A DNA stretch of 64,000 nucleotides from Synergistales bacterium (GCA_026002695.1 BOCB01000001.1:35636-99635); one strand, 5' to 3'. Numbered from the stretch's first letter, positions 54,067 through 63,677 are shown. Notes: a model not told the origin generated them from the letters alone. Made by a program: numbers and translations.

Positions 54067-54985
54067 CGGCCTCCGACATCCCGAGCGTTTCGATTACGAT
54101 AACCTTTGGAAGACAGTGCTGCACCGGTATTTCTGGGACGCCCTGAAGATATTCCTGCCTGACCTTTATGAAGCATCGGACAGAAGCCAAGCGCCCGAAT
54201 TTCTGGAACAAGAACTGCAGAAGGTGACGTTCGACTTGCCGGGCGGCGCGAACCGCACAGACCTTCTGATGGGTATCACGCTCAAAAACGGAGATCACAG
54301 CCTGATTCTCTGCCACATAGAAGTGCAAGGGGAGGGCGGCAGCGATGATATTCCTACACGTATGAACCGGTATAGGGAAGCGATACACCTACGGTACGAT
54401 CAAGAGCCGGTGGGAATAGCTGTCATTACGGATAGCAGGCCAAAGAGCGAGAAGACGTTTTATCGCTCAGAACAGTTTGGAATTGAGGCAGTCTATAAAT
54501 ATATGAACGTGGTTACAGCGAATCTGGAGGATGATCTCCTCCTATCGGACAGCAGCCGGATTGGGTTAGTGCTGTACGCGGCGAAGTATAAGCAACTAAG
54601 CGGGGATGATGACGGCAAAAAATTCCGTTACCTGCGCGATATATCGAATCTGTGGATAGAACGCGGTTGGGACTCGGAAGATAAGCGTATAATATTGTTG
54701 GCGGCGGAGTATCTGCTGAGCCTCGATGACAAAAATTACGCGAAGCAGATGGTCACTCACTTAGAGTCGCTTGTAAAATCTAAGAACGAGGAGGAACGTA
54801 TCATGTACGCGTCGATATTTGAGAGAGTCTACACTGAGCAAGGCATGGAAAAAGGTATGGAAAAAGGGCGCTTGGAAGGGCAGACTGAAGTTGCCCGCAA
54901 TATGCTGAATAAGGGTTTTTCGATAGACAACGTACTTGAATGCACTGCTCTCCACCGAGAAGAGGTCGAAAGGCTGCTGAAATAA
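54053..54985 (+). CDS. Rpn-family recombination-promoting nuclease (PD-(D/E)XK)
   Basis: A 310-residue protein of the Rpn/YhgA-like family. The start [11 protein letters not shown] and the nuclease core R-T-D-L-L-M-G followed by C-H-I-E-V-Q-G-E match the D...E-x-Q site. A charged coiled tail has [13 protein letters not shown] and ends E-E-V-E-R-L-L-K. The first six codons (M-T-R-D-D-G or its equivalent) are those of rfbD, so this gene has taken over rfbD's start, overlapping rfbB by 14 bp. GC is visibly lower than in the rfb genes. Confidence 0.85.
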   Translation: MTRDDGLRHPERFDYDNLWKTVLHRYFWDALKIFLPDLYEASDRSQAPEFLEQELQKVTFDLPGGANRTDLLMGITLKNGDHSLILCHIEVQGEGGSDDIPTRMNRYREAIHLRYDQEPVGIAVITDSRPKSEKTFYRSEQFGIEAVYKYMNVVTANLEDDLLLSDSSRIGLVLYAAKYKQLSGDDDGKKFRYLRDISNLWIERGWDSEDKRIILLAAEYLLSLDDKNYAKQMVTHLESLVKSKNEEERIMYASIFERVYTEQGMEKGMEKGRLEGQTEVARNMLNKGFSIDNVLECTALHREEVERLLK

Positions 54986-55024
54986 CAAGGAACGGAATGA
55001 GGGAGACTGTCAAAGCGTAATTGT

Positions 55025-55173
55025 TACGAATGAGTTCAGGGAAGCGGAGCGTCTGCGTTAGCTAATGCCGAGGAGAGGGGCGAGCAACGCGCAAATGCTA
55101 AATGGGAGAGCGTCGTTGCCGACAAGGACGCCGAAATCGCCCGGCTTCGTGCTCAACTCGGTGAGGGCAAATA
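55025..55173 (+). pseudogene. C-terminal remnant of a second Rpn-like protein
   Basis: Two frames joined by one shift read N-E-F-R-E-A-E-R-L-R and then A-N-A-E-E-R-G-E-Q-R-A-N-A, ending D-A-E-I-A-R-L-R-A-Q-L-G-E. Rpn proteins often end in such a coiled D-A-E-I-A-R-L segment. It differs from the tail of the intact gene, so it comes from a different family member. Confidence 0.5.
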
Positions 55174-55279
55174 GCCCTCACCGGAAAACAGGCAGCAAAC
55201 GGCCACCCCTACGGTGCCGCGAATGATTAATCTAAGGAATTATAACCGGTGAAGATTACCGAGTTGTAGATTCCGGGCG

Positions 55280-55378
55280 GAGGATTACCGGGGCTACTAC
55301 GCCGAAAGTTACTCGGCAAGGACGCTGAAGGACGAATACGGTATCGATACCGTGTTTGTGCAGGACAACCACTCCCGC
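55280..55378 (+). pseudogene. Fragment of a divergent dTDP-4-dehydrorhamnose 3,5-epimerase gene
   Basis: The frame reads E-D-Y-R-G-Y-Y-A-E-S-Y-S-A-R-T-L-K and then G-I-D-T-V-F-V-Q-D-N-H-S-R. This aligns with D-D-R-G-F-F-M-E-T-W...I-T-F-V-Q-D-N-R-S-R of the rfbC at 57705 but is clearly a different gene. It stops exactly where duplication copy 2 starts. Confidence 0.65.
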
Positions 55379-55594
55379 CGCCTTTTCGGCGGCCTCGCGC
55401 GGCGCGTAAGGACCCTGCAAAATATTCTCCTCAACGGCTATTTTATAAGTCTCGCTGAGAATATCAGAGGCAAGCGCCCCGTACTGGCGCCCCATCTCGC
55501 GCCACGTGCCGTACATATTCAAAACAGTGAAGCTCCCGCAGCGATACGAGCTCCCCTTTTCAAAGGAATTTATTTTTTCATAGCCCCCGGACAT
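55372..55594 (-). pseudogene. 5' fragment of the C45 hydrolase gene
   Basis: Residues 1-74 match the intact gene (start ATG 55594), then the frame crosses the duplication edge into the rfbC fragment on the opposite strand and stops at 55256. It lacks the nucleophile Cys126 and is dead. Confidence 0.85.
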
Positions 55595-55733
55595 AATAAA
55601 GAACACCCCTTATTCACTTTGGCGATTTAATCAGCATTTCCCTTATAGTAACGGTATTGAATTTATTGATTATTGTATTATTATAACCTTAATACTATAA
55701 AATTCCCGCAAGCTATTTTGTCTGGAGGAAAAC

Positions 55734-56801
55734 ATGACTATACTCATCACAGGAGGCGCAGGTTTTATAGGAAGCAATCTCGTGAAATATGCGCTCGCAA
55801 ACGGATATAAAGTTGTCAATTTGGACAGGCTGACATACGCCGGGAACCTCTCGTCGCTCGCTTCGGTCATTGAAAGTCCGGAGCATGTTTTCGCCGAAGG
55901 GGACATATGCGACGCCCCCCTCTTGGAGGCGCTCTTTCGCGCGCATCAGCCCCGCGCGGTCATGCACCTCGCGGCGGAGTCGCACGTGGATCGCTCCATT
56001 GACGGACCGGACGATTTTATCAGGACTAACGTCGCAGGCACGTTCACGCTTTTGGAGGCGGCGCGGCGGTATTGCGACGGCCTCTCCGGCGATGAGAGGG
56101 CGAGGTTTCGTTTCCTGCACGTTTCCACCGACGAGGTGTTCGGCTCGCTCGGCAATGACGGATATTTCACCGAGGCAAGCCCCTATGATCCGCACTCTCC
56201 TTACTCGGCGTCGAAGGCAAGCTCCGATCACCTCGTTCGCGCGTGGGGAAGCACTTACGGCTTGCCGGCGCTCGTGACGAATTGCTCGAACAACTACGGG
56301 CCGTATCAATTCCCTGAAAAATTAGTGCCGCATATCACTCTGTCGGCGCTCGCCGAAAAACCTCTGCCGGTATACGGCGACGGCGGCAACGTCAGGGACT
56401 GGCTCCACGTCGGCGACCACTGCCGCGCTCTGATGGCCGTTTTGGAGAGAGGGCGCGTAGGCGAGACTTACGCGATAGGCGGCTCCTCCGAGAGAACGAA
56501 CGTCTCGATAGTGCAAACCATATGCGGCATACTGGATGAGCTGCGCCCACGACCAACCGGCGGCGCGAGCTACCGCGATCTGATAAGGTTTGTCGCGGAC
56601 AGGCCGGGACACGATCGCAGGTACGCGATAGACGCGTCGAAACTCCGTAACGAACTCGGATGGAAGCCGTCGCGCGCCTTCGAGGACGGAATGAGTGAGA
56701 CCGTCAAATGGTACCTCGGCAACGGCGATTGGGTGAACGGAATTTTAAGCGGCGCATACAGATTGACGAGGATAGGAACGGGCCGCCATGACGCGCGATG
56801 A
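55734..56801 (+). CDS. rfbB: dTDP-glucose 4,6-dehydratase, copy 2
   Basis: Protein identical over all 355 residues to copy 1 (52999), with two silent base changes seen in the coding region. This copy is in the normal context: its last 14 bases overlap rfbD and it leads rfbB-rfbD-rfbC-rfbA. It carries its own copy of the upstream AT-rich promoter region. Confidence 0.95.
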   Translation: MTILITGGAGFIGSNLVKYALANGYKVVNLDRLTYAGNLSSLASVIESPEHVFAEGDICDAPLLEALFRAHQPRAVMHLAAESHVDRSIDGPDDFIRTNVAGTFTLLEAARRYCDGLSGDERARFRFLHVSTDEVFGSLGNDGYFTEASPYDPHSPYSASKASSDHLVRAWGSTYGLPALVTNCSNNYGPYQFPEKLVPHITLSALAEKPLPVYGDGGNVRDWLHVGDHCRALMAVLERGRVGETYAIGGSSERTNVSIVQTICGILDELRPRPTGGASYRDLIRFVADRPGHDRRYAIDASKLRNELGWKPSRAFEDGMSETVKWYLGNGDWVNGILSGAYRLTRIGTGRHDAR

Positions 56802-57708
56802 CGGCGGGCCGCCGCGCGTATTTATCACCGGCTCGCGCGGGCAGGTTGGGTGGGAGCTGCGAAGGGCGCTCGCGCCTTTCGGCGTCATAGAGGCGCATGA
56901 CCTTGATACGTTGGATTTGCTTGACGAACGCGCGGCGCGCGAAGCCGTGCGCAAGTTTAAGCCGGACGTGATAATCAACGCGGCGGCTTACACGGCCGTT
57001 GACAAAGCGGAGAGCGACAAGGAGACGTGCCGGCTGCTGAACACGGCCGCGCCCGCCGCGCTCGCCGATGAAGCCGAGAAGCTCGGCGCGTGGATGGTTC
57101 ATTATTCGACCGATTACGTGTTCGGCGGAAACAAAGACGGGAATGGACGACCGAGAACGGAGGACGACGCGCCCGCCCCCGCGAACTATTACGGCGAGAC
57201 TAAACTGGCCGGAGATATGGCGATTCGGGAGCGCGCGTCAAAACACCTCATATTCCGGACTAGCTGGGTCTACGCGTCGCGCGGCTCGAATTTTTTGCTG
57301 ACCATGCTGAGGCTGTTCGAAAAGGGCGGAGAAATTCGCGTCGTCGACGATCAGATTGGCTCACCGACGTGGGCGCGCTATCTCGCGGACGTTACGGCAA
57401 TGTCTCTGCGCCGGGCGATGGAGCGAGGTCCGCGCGTCTCGGGCGTATATAACGTAACGTCAGCCGGCTCCGTCTCATGGTTTGGCTTTGCCGGTGAGAT
57501 ACTGGAGTATTCGAGGGAGATGTTTCCCGCCGTCGACGCCGTGCTTCTGCCGATACCCTCGGAGGAGTACCCGACAGCCGCCGCCCGCCCGAAGTGGTCT
57601 GTCCTCTCAGCGGACAAGGCTGCCCGCGTATTCGGTATCCGCGCCGTTCCGCGGAAGGACGCCGCGCGGCTATGTATTGACGAAGTGAAGGAGAGGCGGC
57701 TAAAATGA
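56788..57708 (+). CDS. rfbD: dTDP-4-dehydrorhamnose reductase
   Basis: A 306-residue reductase for the last step of dTDP-L-rhamnose synthesis. The motif [10 protein letters not shown] binds the nucleotide. [11 protein letters not shown], then S-T-D-Y-V-F-G-G and Y-Y-G-E-T-K-L-A with catalytic Tyr/Lys follow. It overlaps rfbB by 14 bp and rfbC by 4 bp. The first six codons are shared with the Rpn gene at 54053. Confidence 0.94.
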   Translation: MTRDDGGPPRVFITGSRGQVGWELRRALAPFGVIEAHDLDTLDLLDERAAREAVRKFKPDVIINAAAYTAVDKAESDKETCRLLNTAAPAALADEAEKLGAWMVHYSTDYVFGGNKDGNGRPRTEDDAPAPANYYGETKLAGDMAIRERASKHLIFRTSWVYASRGSNFLLTMLRLFEKGGEIRVVDDQIGSPTWARYLADVTAMSLRRAMERGPRVSGVYNVTSAGSVSWFGFAGEILEYSREMFPAVDAVLLPIPSEEYPTAAARPKWSVLSADKAARVFGIRAVPRKDAARLCIDEVKERRLK

Positions 57709-58265
57709 ACAACTTCACATTAAAAGAAACGCCCATAGACGGCCTGTTCCTTATCGAGACGAGGAAGTTCGGCGACGACAGGGGGTTCTTCATGGAAACA
57801 TGGAACGATTCGTCGTTCAGGGATATAGGGCTCGACATAACGTTCGTTCAGGACAACCGCTCGCGCAGCCGCAAAGGAACGCTTCGCGGGCTTCACTTCC
57901 AGAGGACGCGCCCGCAGGGGAAGTTAGTGTGCGTTACGAGGGGCGAAGTGTTCGACGCGGCGGTGGATTTGCGAAGGAGCTCACCGACGTTCGGCAAATG
58001 GTTCGGGGCTCGCCTGAACGGCGAAGAGGGGGTGTTATTTTACATTTCACCGGGCTTTGCGCATGGATTTTACGTAACGTCGGAGACTGCCGATTTTACA
58101 TACAAGTGCACTGATTTTTACACGCCCTCGGACGAGGGCGGCCTGTTGTGGAACGACCCGGCGGTTGGCATCGACTGGCCTGCAGATAACAGCTCTGAAC
58201 TGATAATCGCGGAAAAGGATAAATTATACCCGACTATAGAAAATTGTTTCGCGTTTGATTTTTGA
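57705..58265 (+). CDS. rfbC: dTDP-4-dehydrorhamnose 3,5-epimerase
   Basis: A 186-residue cupin epimerase. The family segments F-G-D-D-R-G-F-F-M-E-T-W, then F-V-Q-D-N-R-S-R-S-R-K-G-T-L-R-G-L-H-F-Q with catalytic His, and later P-G-F-A-H-G-F are all intact. It starts within the rfbD stop (ATGA). A family-B repeat separates it from rfbA. Confidence 0.95.
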   Translation: MNNFTLKETPIDGLFLIETRKFGDDRGFFMETWNDSSFRDIGLDITFVQDNRSRSRKGTLRGLHFQRTRPQGKLVCVTRGEVFDAAVDLRRSSPTFGKWFGARLNGEEGVLFYISPGFAHGFYVTSETADFTYKCTDFYTPSDEGGLLWNDPAVGIDWPADNSSELIIAEKDKLYPTIENCFAFDF

Positions 58266-58266
58266 A

Positions 58267-58324
58267 TAAGGGGTCAAGGGTGATAACCCTTGCCGGAGCG
58301 CGTGGCGAGTGGCCCCGCGGTTTT
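58267..58324. repeat. Interspersed palindromic repeat, family B, inverted copy
   Basis: An AAGGGT...ACCCTT hairpin and a GGGG...CCCC arm fill the rfbC-rfbA gap; the repeat ends near the rfbA ribosome site. Confidence 0.6.
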
Positions 58325-58352
58325 GATTTTAATCTTCGAGGAGATGTCAAGC

Positions 58353-59231
58353 ATGATAAAAAAAGGCATAATACTGGCCGGAGGTCTCGGCACGAGGCTC
58401 TATCCCATGACGCTGGCTGTGAGCAAGCAGCTTCTGCCCGTTTACGACAAGCCGATGATATACTACCCGCTGTCGACATTAATGCTGGCCGGCATAAGGG
58501 ATGTCCTGATAATATCCTCGCCGCCCGACATAGGAGTATACGAGCGCCTTCTGGGAAAAGGCTCGCAGTTTGGCATGTCGATAAGCTATGAAGTGCAGCT
58601 CCATCCCGGCGGACTGGCGCAGGCTTTCCTGATAGGCGAGCCTTTCCTGGCCGGCGAGGGGTGCGCTCTTGTGCTCGGGGACAATATATTTTACGGCGCG
58701 GAGTTCCAGAAACTGCTGTCTGAGTCCGTGAGCCTCGAAGATGGGGCTGAGATACTCGCCTATCAGGTACGGGATCCCGAGAGATACGGCATAGTCTCCT
58801 TTGACGAGAGCGGCGCGGCGGTTGATATAGAGGAAAAACCGGAGAGGCCGAAGTCGAATTACGCCGTGGTGGGGCTTTACTTCTACGACGGAACAGCGCC
58901 CAAGCGAGCGAAAGCGCTCGTTCCCTCCGCAAGGGGCGAACTCGAAATAACCGACCTCAACAAATCATACATGCGGGATAAAAAACTGAACGTCCGAGTG
59001 ATGAGGCGCGGCTACGCGTGGCTCGACACCGGCACGAGCGAAAGCCTGATGGAGGCGGCGGCTTTCATTGAGGCTATACAAAAGCGCCAGGGGCTGATGG
59101 TAGCCTGCCCGGAGGAAATAGCGTACCGCGGCGGATGGATAAGCTCGCGCGACGTGCTGAGAGCGGCGGAAGCGATGCGCGGCTCGGAATACGGGCAGTA
59201 TTTGGCGGGATTGCTTACGGCGCCGCTATAA
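58353..59231 (+). CDS. rfbA: Glucose-1-phosphate thymidylyltransferase
   Basis: A 292-residue nucleotidyltransferase making dTDP-glucose, the first rhamnose precursor. The start [18 protein letters not shown] is diagnostic, and L-G-D-N-I-F-Y-G and W-L-D-T-G-T follow. ATG 58353 is chosen with GAGGAG nine bases upstream; the longer frame would run through a repeat. Last gene of the rfb operon. Confidence 0.95.
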   Translation: MIKKGIILAGGLGTRLYPMTLAVSKQLLPVYDKPMIYYPLSTLMLAGIRDVLIISSPPDIGVYERLLGKGSQFGMSISYEVQLHPGGLAQAFLIGEPFLAGEGCALVLGDNIFYGAEFQKLLSESVSLEDGAEILAYQVRDPERYGIVSFDESGAAVDIEEKPERPKSNYAVVGLYFYDGTAPKRAKALVPSARGELEITDLNKSYMRDKKLNVRVMRRGYAWLDTGTSESLMEAAAFIEAIQKRQGLMVACPEEIAYRGGWISSRDVLRAAEAMRGSEYGQYLAGLLTAPL

Positions 59232-59331
59232 ACAAAATTAAGTTCCCTATAAGGGGTCTGCCCGTGCTGTCTGCTCCTACTTGACGAGAACTCCGTAAGA
59301 GTATAGAATTTTACTCGCGTTAACTGAACAT

Positions 59332-59418
59332 GTCGGGGTGGCGGAACTGGTAGACGCGCTGGATTCAGGATCCAGTGGGCGCAAGCCCTTGGGGGTTCAA
59401 TTCCCCCCCTCGACACCA
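59332..59418 (+). tRNA. tRNA-Leu (CAG)
   Basis: An 87-base class II tRNA: acceptor GTCGGGG pairs with CCTCGAC, the anticodon loop ATTCAGG gives CAG, a long variable arm TGGGCGCAAGCCC is present, and CCA is encoded. Confidence 0.95.
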
Positions 59419-59572
59419 TATCATGATTACCTATCATATCCCAAATTAATCTAAACGCTCAAGCTGAGAACGGGCGCCCCTGCAACAATTTCGCATTGCC
59501 TCTTTTTCGTAATAGTCCCGACGGCCGGTTCTGCGCCTCTCTTGCTGCTGCGCGATAAATACATACTTATAG

Positions 59573-59581
59573 TGGTATAAT
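59573..59581 (+). promoter_or_regulatory. Extended -10 promoter for the M20 operon
   Basis: TGGTATAAT about 100 bases upstream of the GTG at 59681; the -35 is weak. The rest of the 59419-59680 gap shows no supported gene. Confidence 0.45.
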
Positions 59582-59680
59582 GAATTACGCTGTTGCTTAA
59601 AAGTACCTGAAAACATTTTCAATTTCTCATCTCTATTATTTCTCATCTCTACTATCTCACTACAAAAAGGAGGCGATTTT

Positions 59681-60850
59681 GTGGACAGTTACATGGAGCG
59701 TATCGACAAGAGGGTGGCGGACGAGCTGGAGCGTTTCGCCGATATGGCCGCCGATATTCACGCGCACCCTGAATTGGGCGGCGAGGAGTTCAGAACGAGC
59801 GCCCTTCTCGCGGGCGAACTGAAATCTCGCGGGTGGGACGTGGAGAGCCCTTATATGGGGCTCCCGACCGCCTTCAACGCGGTCAGGAGGAACGGCGACG
59901 GGCCCCTCGTGAGCTTTATGGCCGAGTATGACGCTCTGCCTGAAATAGGTCACGCCTGCGGACATAATCTCAACGGCGTCATGTCGCTTCTTGCGGGCAT
60001 TGCCCTCGCCGACGCGCTTGGTGACGATTTGCGCGGCGAGATCCGGATTGTCGGCACGCCCGCCGAGGAGACGAACGGCGCGAAGGTAGAGATGTCCGAG
60101 AAGGGCGTCTTCGACGGCGTGGACCTCGCCATGATGGCGCACGCGTCGGCGGGCGTCGCGTATCCGGCTTACAGGTCGCTTGCCCTCGTTCCCGTGGAGT
60201 TTACGTTCAAGGGACTGGCGTCCCATGCCGCAGCGTCGCCCTGGGACGGGCTGAACGCGCTGAACGGCTTGCAGCTGTTCTTCCACGCGCTGGACATGCT
60301 GCGCCAGCACGTGAAGCCGGACACGAGGATACACGGCGTGATAACGAAGGGCGGGGACGCTCCGAATATAGTCCCCGACCTCGCGCAGGCGAGCTTTTAT
60401 TTCAGGTCGCCCAACCGTGAGTATTTGGACAAGGTACTCGAGAAAGTGTACAACTGCGCAAGGGGCGCGGCGCTCTGCACCGGCACGGAGGTTTCGCGGC
60501 GACACCATGAGACGAGCTTCCGCGAGATACTTCCGAACCCAGAGGCCGAGCGCGCGATGGCGAAGGTGCTTGACGAGCTCGGCATACCCTACTCATCCGA
60601 GCCGCGCTTTTCCGGCTCGACGGACGTAGGCGACGTGAGCTGGAGGTGCCCGACACTGCACATACATATGCCTTTCACCGACAAGAACATGGCCCTGCAC
60701 ACGAGGGAGTTCGCTGCCGTTACGGGCGACAGAGGAAAAACAGTCAAGGGCATATCGAACGGAGCGAGAGCTATAGCGCGTATGGGCTTGCTGGCGCTGA
60801 CTGACGAGGAGTTCAAAAGGAAGACGCGCGAAGATTTCGAGAAAAAATAA
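59681..60850 (+). CDS. M20-family amidohydrolase (AbgB/peptidase M20D-like)
   Basis: A 389-residue zinc amidohydrolase starting at GTG with AAGGAGG seven bases upstream. Metal and catalytic motifs include H-A-H-P-E-L-G-G-E-E near the start, A-E-Y-D-A-L-P-E-I-G-H-A-C-G-H-N and G-T-P-A-E-E-T-N-G. A dimerisation lid with F-K-G-L-A-S-H-A-A-A-S-P follows. It should cleave acylated amino acids or small amide-linked peptides. First gene of an operon with a YfcC transporter and a D-aminoacylase. Confidence 0.88.
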   Translation: MDSYMERIDKRVADELERFADMAADIHAHPELGGEEFRTSALLAGELKSRGWDVESPYMGLPTAFNAVRRNGDGPLVSFMAEYDALPEIGHACGHNLNGVMSLLAGIALADALGDDLRGEIRIVGTPAEETNGAKVEMSEKGVFDGVDLAMMAHASAGVAYPAYRSLALVPVEFTFKGLASHAAASPWDGLNALNGLQLFFHALDMLRQHVKPDTRIHGVITKGGDAPNIVPDLAQASFYFRSPNREYLDKVLEKVYNCARGAALCTGTEVSRRHHETSFREILPNPEAERAMAKVLDELGIPYSSEPRFSGSTDVGDVSWRCPTLHIHMPFTDKNMALHTREFAAVTGDRGKTVKGISNGARAIARMGLLALTDEEFKRKTREDFEKK

Positions 60851-60865
60851 GAGGAGGTGTTCACA

Positions 60866-62272
60866 ATGACAACCGCAGGCGTTAAAAAAGGTTTCAAGAT
60901 ACCGCACACTTACGTCATTCTCTGTACTATCATCCTGCTCGCGGCGATAGGAAGCTATGTGGTAACGCCGGGGGTGTACGACAGGGCTAAGGATGAGCGC
61001 ACAGGAAGGACTCTTGTCAACCCGGAGTCGTTCCACGAGGTCGAGCGCACGCCGGTCGGCCTCTTCGAGCTGTTCAAGTCCGTGCCTGACGGCATGGTGG
61101 CGGCGTCCGACATAGTGTTCTTCATTTTCATATGCGGCGGCGTGTTCACCGTGCTCCAGAAAACCGGCGCGATAGACTCCGGTTTGAGCAAGGCCATAGT
61201 GGCGATGCGAGGCAGGGAAAAATTGATGATCGCCGGGACTATGTTCATCTTCTCGCTGTTCGGCGCGACGATGGGCATGTCCGAGGAGGTTATCGTTTTC
61301 ATCCCGATCGGTGTCGCGCTCGCGCGGGCGGTGGGGTACGACGATATTATCGCCGTGTCCATGCTGTCTACGGGAGCCGCCATTGGCTTCGCAAGCGGCG
61401 TAATGAACCCTTTTACAACGGGAGTGGCCCAGAGCATCGCCGAGCTGAGATTATTTTCGGGTATAGGGTTCAGGATGATAGGGTATGCCGCGCTTTACAT
61501 TTCAGCCGTAGTATATACGCTGCGCTACGCCAAGATGATCAAGCTCGACCCGACGAAGAGCTACATGTACGGCGTCGAGCAGGAGGGCTCGGACGATGTG
61601 AAGTCCCTCGACGGCATCACCTTCACCGCTCGGCACGCGGCAGTCTTGGCGGTCATCGTCGCCTTCCTCGCGTTCATGCTGTACGGCGTTATGAAGCTCG
61701 ACTACTATATAATCGAGCTCGCCACGGTTTTCTTGGCGATGGGCGTTGTCGGCGGACTGCTTGGCGGGCTGTCGCCGAGCGACATATCGAGGGCGTTCGT
61801 CAGCGGCTGCCGGGACATAACCTTCGGCGCTCTTGTCGTCGGCATCTCGCGAGGCATTCTCGTTACGCTCCAGAACGGTCAGATAATCGACACGATAATA
61901 CACTTCCTCGCGGCGATAGTCAGCTCTCTCCCGCACGGACTGGCCGCGGTCGGAATGTTCTTAGTGCAGTCCGTGATAAACTTCTTCATTCCGTCGGGTT
62001 CGGGGCAGGCTGCGACAACCATGCCGATAATGACGCCGCTGGCCGACATGGTCGGCATCACGCGCCAGACCGCCGTACTCGCGTTCCACTACGGCGACGG
62101 GTTCTCCAACTCGATAATACCGACGTCCGCGTCCCTCATGGGCGTACTTGCCATGGCCAAGGTCCCTTACGAAAAATGGGTCAAGTTTATCTGGCCGCTC
62201 ATGGTAATCTGGACGATAATAGGCTCCGTTATGTGCTTCATGGCGGCAGTGATCAAGCTCGGGCCGTTTTAA
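60866..62272 (+). CDS. YfcC-family (DcuC-like) membrane transporter
   Basis: A 468-residue protein with about 11 hydrophobic segments, starting at ATG 60866 with GAGGAGGTG six bases upstream. The pattern G-V-F-T-V-L-Q-K-T-G-A-I-D and S-V-I-N-F-F-I-P-S-G-S-G-Q-A matches the YfcC/C4-dicarboxylate anaerobic carrier superfamily (PF03606). In many genomes YfcC transporters are paired with M20 peptidases, and the present context with two deacylases suggests an amino acid, peptide or acyl-amino-acid substrate. Starts 15 bp after the M20 gene. Confidence 0.88.
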   Translation: MTTAGVKKGFKIPHTYVILCTIILLAAIGSYVVTPGVYDRAKDERTGRTLVNPESFHEVERTPVGLFELFKSVPDGMVAASDIVFFIFICGGVFTVLQKTGAIDSGLSKAIVAMRGREKLMIAGTMFIFSLFGATMGMSEEVIVFIPIGVALARAVGYDDIIAVSMLSTGAAIGFASGVMNPFTTGVAQSIAELRLFSGIGFRMIGYAALYISAVVYTLRYAKMIKLDPTKSYMYGVEQEGSDDVKSLDGITFTARHAAVLAVIVAFLAFMLYGVMKLDYYIIELATVFLAMGVVGGLLGGLSPSDISRAFVSGCRDITFGALVVGISRGILVTLQNGQIIDTIIHFLAAIVSSLPHGLAAVGMFLVQSVINFFIPSGSGQAATTMPIMTPLADMVGITRQTAVLAFHYGDGFSNSIIPTSASLMGVLAMAKVPYEKWVKFIWPLMVIWTIIGSVMCFMAAVIKLGPF

Positions 62273-62273
62273 G

Positions 62274-63626
62274 ATGCGCGGGCCTGACTTGATAATCCGG
62301 GGCGGCACGTTGTTCGGCATGACCGAGGACCGCTCCCCCGGACTGTATTCAATCGCCGTAAAGGACGGCAGGGTCAGCGCGATACTCCCCCCTGACGCGC
62401 CGGCGAACGCGGACCGCGTTTTCGACGCGAGCGGGATGTTTGTCGCCCCCGGCTTCGTCGATATTCACATACACGACGAATATTTTCAGGATACCGATAC
62501 AGTTCAGCACTGCCTGATAAGGCAGGGGATAACGACAGCCGTCGCCGGCAACTGCGGCAGCGGGCCGTCATTTGACAAGTCCTTTGCCGCGCGCCCCCGT
62601 CCGTGGCTGCACCTGTCCTTCTTGGTCGGCAACTGCGCCGGGCTGAGGGAGGAAGTCGGGCACAGCGACAGATACACGCCCGCGACCGCCGATGAAACCT
62701 CCCGCATGTGCGAGCTGCTGCGAGACGCGCTCTCGAAAGGCGCGATTGGCTTGTCGCTGGGGCTCGAATACGCGCCCGGCGCGTCGTATGAGGAGATAAT
62801 GTTCCTCGCCGCCGTCGTCGCCGAGTTCAGGGACAGGATCATCACCGTTCATATCCGTTACGACGATCACCGCTGCGTGGACGCGGTGAGAGAGGCGGCA
62901 CATCTCTCTCGCATGAGCGGAGCGCGCCTCCAGGTGTCGCACCTCGGCAGCATGACGATGGGGTACACCCGCCAGTGCGAGAAGGAGATAGAACGCGCGG
63001 TCTCCGAGGGCGCGGACATAGGCTTCGACTGCTATCCTTACGACGCCTTCTGCGCAAAGGCCGGCTCCGCCGTATACGACGACGGTTTCGCCGAACGATG
63101 GAACGGCAAAGGACCGGAGTGCCTCGAAGCGGTGTCCGGCAGGTTCAAGGGAAACAGGCTGACGTTCGAGACGCTCGCCGAGATGCGCAAGGAGGAGCCG
63201 CTCGGTCTCATAGTCGCGCACGTGATGGAAAAGGCTGAGGTTGAGGACTGCATAGCCAACCGTTCGTGCGTCATAGCGTCGGACGCGCTTTTTTCCGGCG
63301 GAGGCGCGCATCCGAGAATAGCCGGGACGTTCCCGAGGGCACTGCGCATCCTTCGCGAATACGGGTACGGCTGGGAGGACGCGCTGCGAAAGATGACCGC
63401 CATGCCGGCCGACAGGATGAGGCTCCCCGCCGGGCGTCTGTTCGAAGGATCTCCCGCCGATGTGATTGTCTTCGACCCCGATAAATTCACAGACCGCGCG
63501 ACATTCAAGGAGCCGTTCCTGCCGCCGGACGGCCTGAAGCTCGTGGTGATAAACGGCGAGCCGGTATTGGAGAACGGGAAAATGTCGGAGGAGCCTCACG
63601 GGGATTTTTACAGGCGTGGAAATTGA
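62274..63626 (+). CDS. N-acyl-D-amino-acid deacylase (D-aminoacylase-like)
   Basis: A 450-residue amidohydrolase. Strand 1 metal motif G-F-V-D-I-H-I-H-D-E, then A-G-N-C-G-S-G with the conserved Cys, V-S-H-L-G-S-M, and S-D-A-L-F-S-G-G-G-A-H-P-R with the catalytic Asp. The order matches D-aminoacylases, slightly shorter than the usual 480-530. It starts one base after the transporter stop and lacks its own strong ribosome site, so translation is coupled. It should release D-amino acids from N-acyl forms. Confidence 0.85.
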   Translation: MRGPDLIIRGGTLFGMTEDRSPGLYSIAVKDGRVSAILPPDAPANADRVFDASGMFVAPGFVDIHIHDEYFQDTDTVQHCLIRQGITTAVAGNCGSGPSFDKSFAARPRPWLHLSFLVGNCAGLREEVGHSDRYTPATADETSRMCELLRDALSKGAIGLSLGLEYAPGASYEEIMFLAAVVAEFRDRIITVHIRYDDHRCVDAVREAAHLSRMSGARLQVSHLGSMTMGYTRQCEKEIERAVSEGADIGFDCYPYDAFCAKAGSAVYDDGFAERWNGKGPECLEAVSGRFKGNRLTFETLAEMRKEEPLGLIVAHVMEKAEVEDCIANRSCVIASDALFSGGGAHPRIAGTFPRALRILREYGYGWEDALRKMTAMPADRMRLPAGRLFEGSPADVIVFDPDKFTDRATFKEPFLPPDGLKLVVINGEPVLENGKMSEEPHGDFYRRGN

Positions 63627-63650
63627 GGGGCCGATACAAAAGGCGTCAAT

Positions 63651-63677
63651 AAACGGGCGGCCATTGACCGCCCGTTT
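63651..63677. terminator. Bidirectional terminator, family-C hairpin
   Basis: AAACGGGCGG and CCGCCCGTTT form a 10-bp stem with A-run and T-run on opposite sides, between convergent genes. Confidence 0.75.

Larger units (their letters stand above)
52638..54070. repeat. 1.43-kb direct repeat, copy 1
   Basis: Covers the 5' third of the C45 gene, the intergenic region, all of rfbB and the first 18 bases of the following gene. It is repeated at 55372-56805. By eye I count six differences, one of them a single-base insertion, so identity is about 99.6 percent. Confidence 0.95.
55372..56805. repeat. 1.43-kb direct repeat, copy 2
   Basis: Second copy of 52638-54070, offset by 2734-2735 bases. It ends inside codon 6 of rfbD, where the two copies diverge. 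Confidence 0.95.

Noticed and set aside
59446..59646. 66-codon minus-strand frame between tRNA-Leu and the M20 gene
   Set aside because: No recognisable motif or ribosome site; could not be supported.
61132..62292. 386-codon plus-strand open frame inside the YfcC gene
   Set aside because: Shifted-frame shadow, arginine-rich and without hydrophobic or family pattern.
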